NCBI GenBank assembly: GCA_003105225.1
Contig: PQAK01000001.1
Span: 3,987 to 22,661 of the forward strand
Direction of reading: 5' to 3'
Length of the DNA stretch: 18,675 bases
Origin: Deltaproteobacteria bacterium
Lineage (GTDB): Bacteria > Desulfobacterota > Deferrimicrobia > Deferrimicrobiales > Deferrimicrobiaceae
Of this stretch, positions 15,278-18,675 are shown piece by piece. The translations under genes were made by a program, and so were the position numbers. The notes under the pieces were generated by a model that was not told the DNA's origin, made no database searches, and worked only from the letters and a program-made list of their open reading frames with translations. Positions within the stretch are counted from its first letter, which is position 1; each line of letters opens with the position of its first letter.

Positions 15278-16414
15278 TTAAAGATACCTTCTATAAGCAT
15301 CCAACATGACTCGTTCCTGGTTATGCCAAGAATACTTTAAAGCAGCACTTTTTAAATTATCCTTCAGATCTCCGGCATCGATGCGCGCCAATTCATCGAA
15401 CGCTTGTTTCAGAGACTTGGGTGTAAGTTCATTCATCACGATGCCGATCTTGTTCTCATACACGACACGCCGCATCTCGGGAGCATTGTTTACGATGACA
15501 GGCAGACCCGCCATTATATACTCGAATAATTTATTCGGTAAACACCAGCGATCATTGAGGCTGGAATTGTCGATATAAGAAATTCCAATATCCGCGGAAG
15601 CTGTATATTGAAGCACCACGGTCGGCGCCACAGCCGCCTGAAAATAGATGTTGCCGTGTGAATCAGCATACTCATGGATGAGGGGCTCCAGTTCGCCATA
15701 ACCCATCAATACCACGACATGCTTTCCGTCATCGTACTCGGAGAATGCTTTCAACAACTGCTCGATTCCCCGTCCTCTAACCAATCCTCCCTGATAAAGA
15801 ACGATCTTTTTCTCTTCGGGGATGCCGAGTTCGAGATGCAAATGTTTCGTGCGTCGGGGCTCCTGAAATTCCGGGCAATTCAGAACCGTTACGATATTGG
15901 ACAATCCGTACTTGACGCGGTACCAATCCTTAATGGCATCGCCTACGACAATGACCAGGTCGGCGTATTTAATGAGAATACGTTCTGCATGCCTCGCAAT
16001 GGCCTGTCGGAGCCCATTCAGCCCATAAGTCTCCGTTTCAAGCTCATGGGCGTCATACACAAGTTTTGTCCCCAAGACCCACTTCAGGAACACCCCGAGA
16101 GGGAGCAGGGCCAGGCTATGAATGTTAACGACTTCAATTTTTTTCGGGCGAGCATACCGGATCACCTTCACTGAGAATTCCAAATATTTAAGGATCTGGA
16201 TGGGTAGATTACGAGGCCATTTGCGACTTTTGAGACGAGCACGCCATATCGATCGACGGGTATCTATATCTTCGTTCTCACACAGGCCATTTTCATGAAG
16301 CGCCGCAATGTAAACATGTTGCATCCACTCCGACTTCACAAGGCTGGCTGTTTCTTTGAGTATACGACTCCCGAAATTGAAAGAGTTCATTGCAATATGG
16401 AGATTATTTCTCAT
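15278..16414 (-). CDS. GT4-like glycosyltransferase
   Basis: A 378-residue GT-B glycosyltransferase. Visible motifs are VNIHSLALLPLG (96-107), the YDAHELETE segment (120-128) typical of the group, LYQGGLVRGRGIEQL (206-220) in the donor domain, and PNKLFEYIMAGLPV (293-306) with the EX7E-like motif. The ATG lies 11 bases inside the 3' end of the polymerase gene, so translation is coupled. Like its neighbour it probably adds one residue to the lipid-linked repeat unit; the sugar cannot be named. Composition is lower in GC than the left half of the window and grades into the AT-rich polymerase. Confidence 0.88.
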   Translation of the reverse strand: MRNNLHIAMNSFNFGSRILKETASLVKSEWMQHVYIAALHENGLCENEDIDTRRSIWRARLKSRKWPRNLPIQILKYLEFSVKVIRYARPKKIEVVNIHSLALLPLGVFLKWVLGTKLVYDAHELETETYGLNGLRQAIARHAERILIKYADLVIVVGDAIKDWYRVKYGLSNIVTVLNCPEFQEPRRTKHLHLELGIPEEKKIVLYQGGLVRGRGIEQLLKAFSEYDDGKHVVVLMGYGELEPLIHEYADSHGNIYFQAAVAPTVVLQYTASADIGISYIDNSSLNDRWCLPNKLFEYIMAGLPVIVNNAPEMRRVVYENKIGIVMNELTPKSLKQAFDELARIDAGDLKDNLKSAALKYSWHNQERVMLDAYRRYL

Positions 16415-17780
16415 TGAAATGTGCCTTCATGATATTTGTAGCCGGTATGCCTCTTCGAACTTCTATGCTTCTTCTATTCAACAGCAACGATACTAATGTT
16501 ACAGCTGAAATAATAATAAGATATGAATCGAAGAAAAACTGGGCAAGGCTGGTTCCACTCAAATCCTTATAGTGCATCGCAAGCGAGACAGTCGCCGCAA
16601 TGACGGGTGGCGAAAGGGGAAGCATTGAAAGAATATACGAAATTAAAAACAGCCCTGTACCCACCAGGAATGAAGAAAAGATAATGCCAATTAGTCCGAA
16701 GTTTGCGTACATTTCCGACCAAAAAACAGTTGGTGCGCTTCCCACAATCCCTTTTGCAATAATGTCTGGAAACATATATTTCACTACTTCCATAGTTAAA
16801 GGATAAACATGAAAAGGCAATAATCCTCCCGGATTCGGGAAAGAAGCACCTAAAAGATAGCTAATACGAGATGGGAACAGGTCAATATAAAAATAGGCGG
16901 GAGCGATTTGTCCAGAAAATACTCTGCTTGCAATACTAAATATTGAAGAGGCAATGCCTTCTTGCCCCACAAAATAAATATAAAATACCGTAATAAAACT
17001 GATCATGGCAACCACCACATATTTTGCCAATGCCTGCCAATATTCGCCTCCTTTGTAGATCACAATTGTCAGGTAAAGCATAACCAGCAAAAATATGAAA
17101 GGAGCCTTTTCGATCGCCATCGTGGCACTGAAGGCCGAGACGAGAAAACTTGCCCCAAAAATAAGTCCGGAAATGCGACGCCGTGTTATTAGATATTCTG
17201 CAAAGAAAAAGATTACACAATAATCAAGAATTACACGAAAAAAGATTTGATAGTGCCAAAATTTTCCTTCTCCTCCAAAGGCATTACCCATTTCGCTACG
17301 TGCCACTGCCGCCCCAAGATAATCACCATCCAACGCCTTGAATAACGCTATCGTCTCTATTTGGCTGATATACTTCAACAAAATAAAGAAGCATAGCAGG
17401 ATCAGACAAAATACAAAAACACGTTGTTTTCTATTTGCGCTCACCAGCACTTTATATTTTGCAACAATATTGTTCATCCCAATTACATGGTACGCATAAA
17501 TGAAGCCACAGGTTGTCAGAAGAAGCGAAGCACTGGAATAGAAAAACATCTTTAATATGATTGTGTTGTCAATAATACCCAGTTCTTTATGGTATTCATC
17601 CAATCCAAAATACAGTGGAAAAATTCCAATATAGGCAGATATCAGATAAAATATTATAAATAAAGACGGTATTGAAAATATACGTAACGATACACCCGCA
17701 TAGCGGAGCAACACCAACGCTATGAGAGGCACTAGCGCAAACATTACACAAAAAACGATGTCTATCAGGAGGGAATCCAT
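16404..17780 (-). CDS. O-antigen/oligosaccharide repeat-unit polymerase, Wzy type
   Basis: A 458-residue integral membrane protein with about ten to twelve hydrophobic segments, e.g. near 3-24, 36-56, 76-98, 120-140, 200-245 and the C-terminal pair near 365-432. The periplasmic-type loops contain the GLDEYH and FPNPGGLLPFH segments. Topology, length and position match Wzy polymerases, which join lipid-linked repeat units at the periplasmic face. Sequence similarity in this family is too low for more than this. The gene is clearly more AT-rich than the rest of the window. Its start ATG follows a weak ribosome site 17 bases after the AsnB-like gene. An O-antigen ligase is an alternative, but these usually have a different loop pattern. 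Confidence 0.75.
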   Translation of the reverse strand: MDSLLIDIVFCVMFALVPLIALVLLRYAGVSLRIFSIPSLFIIFYLISAYIGIFPLYFGLDEYHKELGIIDNTIILKMFFYSSASLLLTTCGFIYAYHVIGMNNIVAKYKVLVSANRKQRVFVFCLILLCFFILLKYISQIETIALFKALDGDYLGAAVARSEMGNAFGGEGKFWHYQIFFRVILDYCVIFFFAEYLITRRRISGLIFGASFLVSAFSATMAIEKAPFIFLLVMLYLTIVIYKGGEYWQALAKYVVVAMISFITVFYIYFVGQEGIASSIFSIASRVFSGQIAPAYFYIDLFPSRISYLLGASFPNPGGLLPFHVYPLTMEVVKYMFPDIIAKGIVGSAPTVFWSEMYANFGLIGIIFSSFLVGTGLFLISYILSMLPLSPPVIAATVSLAMHYKDLSGTSLAQFFFDSYLIIISAVTLVSLLLNRRSIEVRRGIPATNIMKAHFNEK

Positions 17781-17797
17781 TTCATGTTTCTGTAAAA

Positions 17798-18675
17798 TTA
17801 CAGCGGCTTAACAGAATGCACATCCATCCATACGCCGAAGTTGATCATTCGCCAAATTTTGGAATTGAACGTTGTCCGACCAGCGATCATTTCATCCAGC
17901 GTGGAAATTGACTTCGGTGACAAGATTCCTCGGCTGGAATCAACTGCCATTTGAAGTTTCGAACGAAAAAGATCCGGCGACTGCCGTTTTATCCAATCCT
18001 CTTCGGGGGTCTCAAATCCCATTTTGTCCATGCGGTCGCGAATTCGGTCAGGAAGCACCCCGCTCATTCCTTTACGCAGAACCCGCTTGGTGACACCATC
18101 GGATAATTTATATTCATCCTTCAAGCCCAGAACGAACTCGACCAAACGATAGTCAAGAAAGGGAACACGCGATTCAATCGAGTGCGCCATGGAATCACGG
18201 TCTTCGCAATGCAGAAGGGTTCGAATGCTGGTTGCCGTCATCTGGGTATAAGACAAAGATTGAACGTTATTACTATAATCCTTTAATTTGTCGACCGGGT
18301 TGCATGCCTCAGCCCCCAGAACATCAAAGTTGCACCAGGAAGGACTTGCATTATTTTTTCTCAATCTTCTTAAAGTTTTTCTGAACGACGGGGGTAGCAA
18401 TACTCCGGCTGTTTTTGCCATCGAACCAAGTTTCGAATAGCCGTGCAGGTCATTGGTCTCTTGAACTTCCCGCCATAACCGCATCCACTGACCTTTACGA
18501 AACAAGCCGGCGAAACGAGCTCCGAAAAACGTGTGGTAGCCAGCCAGCAGCTCATCGGCACCCTGCCCGTCCAACATCACCTTCACGCCATTCCGGGAGG
18601 CCAAACGGAAGACATTCCATTGGGCATAGATGCTCGTGGAATTGAACGGCTCGTCCTGGTGCCACGTGATCGCGG
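17798..18675 (-). CDS. Asparagine-synthase-like glutamine amidotransferase (C-terminal part, 5' end outside window)
   Basis: The frame is open to the right edge, about 24 codons upstream of the first TTG, so there is no start here. The edge part reads WHQDEPFNSTSIYAQWN and continues into MLDGQGADELLAGYHTFF, the conserved synthetase-domain core of AsnB-type enzymes. Further conserved segments are LLHCEDRDSMAHSIESRVPFLDYRLVEF and the C-terminal RKGMSGVLPDRIRDR. The N-terminal Ntn glutaminase and PP-loop SGGLDS would lie beyond the edge. In polysaccharide loci these proteins usually amidate a uronic acid or other sugar carboxylate, or modify the polymer, rather than make asparagine. This fragment cannot decide between them. 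It is transcribed in the same direction as the rest, so the locus continues to the right. Confidence 0.9.
   Translation of the reverse strand, partial: AITWHQDEPFNSTSIYAQWNVFRLASRNGVKVMLDGQGADELLAGYHTFFGARFAGLFRKGQWMRLWREVQETNDLHGYSKLGSMAKTAGVLLPPSFRKTLRRLRKNNASPSWCNFDVLGAEACNPVDKLKDYSNNVQSLSYTQMTATSIRTLLHCEDRDSMAHSIESRVPFLDYRLVEFVLGLKDEYKLSDGVTKRVLRKGMSGVLPDRIRDRMDKMGFETPEEDWIKRQSPDLFRSKLQMAVDSSRGILSPKSISTLDEMIAGRTTFNSKIWRMINFGVWMDVHSVKPL

Overview
The window is one end of a surface-polysaccharide (O-antigen or exopolysaccharide) biosynthesis locus from a Gram-negative bacterium of high GC content. Gene content and codon style fit a deltaproteobacterial-type (Desulfuromonadota-like) organism, but nothing in the sequence fixes the species. 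Fourteen polysaccharide genes lie on the minus strand in a tight head-to-tail series, reading from the right edge towards the left, and two unrelated genes occupy the left end. I found no tRNA, rRNA, CRISPR array, insertion sequence or integrase. The longest stretch without a gene is under 200 bases.

Left end (1-1018): the 3' part of an AddA/RecB-type nuclease gene on the plus strand meets a small DUF1059 gene on the minus strand, and their 3' ends overlap. A candidate promoter for the DUF1059 gene lies in the gap to its right.

Polysaccharide locus, in transcription order from right to left. (a) An asparagine-synthase-like amidotransferase cut by the right edge, an AT-rich Wzy-type polymerase and two GT4 glycosyltransferases. 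(b) A WbpD/WlbB-type N-acetyltransferase, an atypical 512-residue sugar-phosphate transferase-like protein, and a 683-residue protein that joins a GlmS-type glutaminase domain to a WbpG-type sugar amidotransferase. (c) A WbuB-like GT4 glycosyltransferase, a SAM methyltransferase and a compact initiating phosphoglycosyltransferase. (d) A WbpB/WlbA-type UDP-GlcNAcA 3-dehydrogenase, an aldo/keto reductase, and the alpha and beta subunits of a thiamine-diphosphate E1 2-oxoacid dehydrogenase. (e) A FlaA1/WbpM-type membrane nucleotide-sugar 4,6-dehydratase, probably with its own promoter.

Together the genes imply a heteropolysaccharide that contains a 2,3-diamino-2,3-dideoxy uronic acid (WbpB and WbpD steps), probably amidated or amidinated by the fused amidotransferase, plus a 6-deoxy-HexNAc from the dehydratase. 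Three GT4 enzymes assemble the repeat on a lipid carrier primed by a phosphoglycosyltransferase, and Wzy polymerises it. The 3-amination step (WbpE), the 6-dehydrogenase (WbpA) and a flippase (Wzx) are not in the window.

The two most unusual features are an E1 alpha/beta pair with no E2 or E3, translationally coupled to an aldo/keto reductase inside a sugar-nucleotide locus (a possible two-carbon branched-sugar module), and the single-chain glutaminase/WbpG fusion, which could replace the separate WbpG, HisH and HisF proteins.
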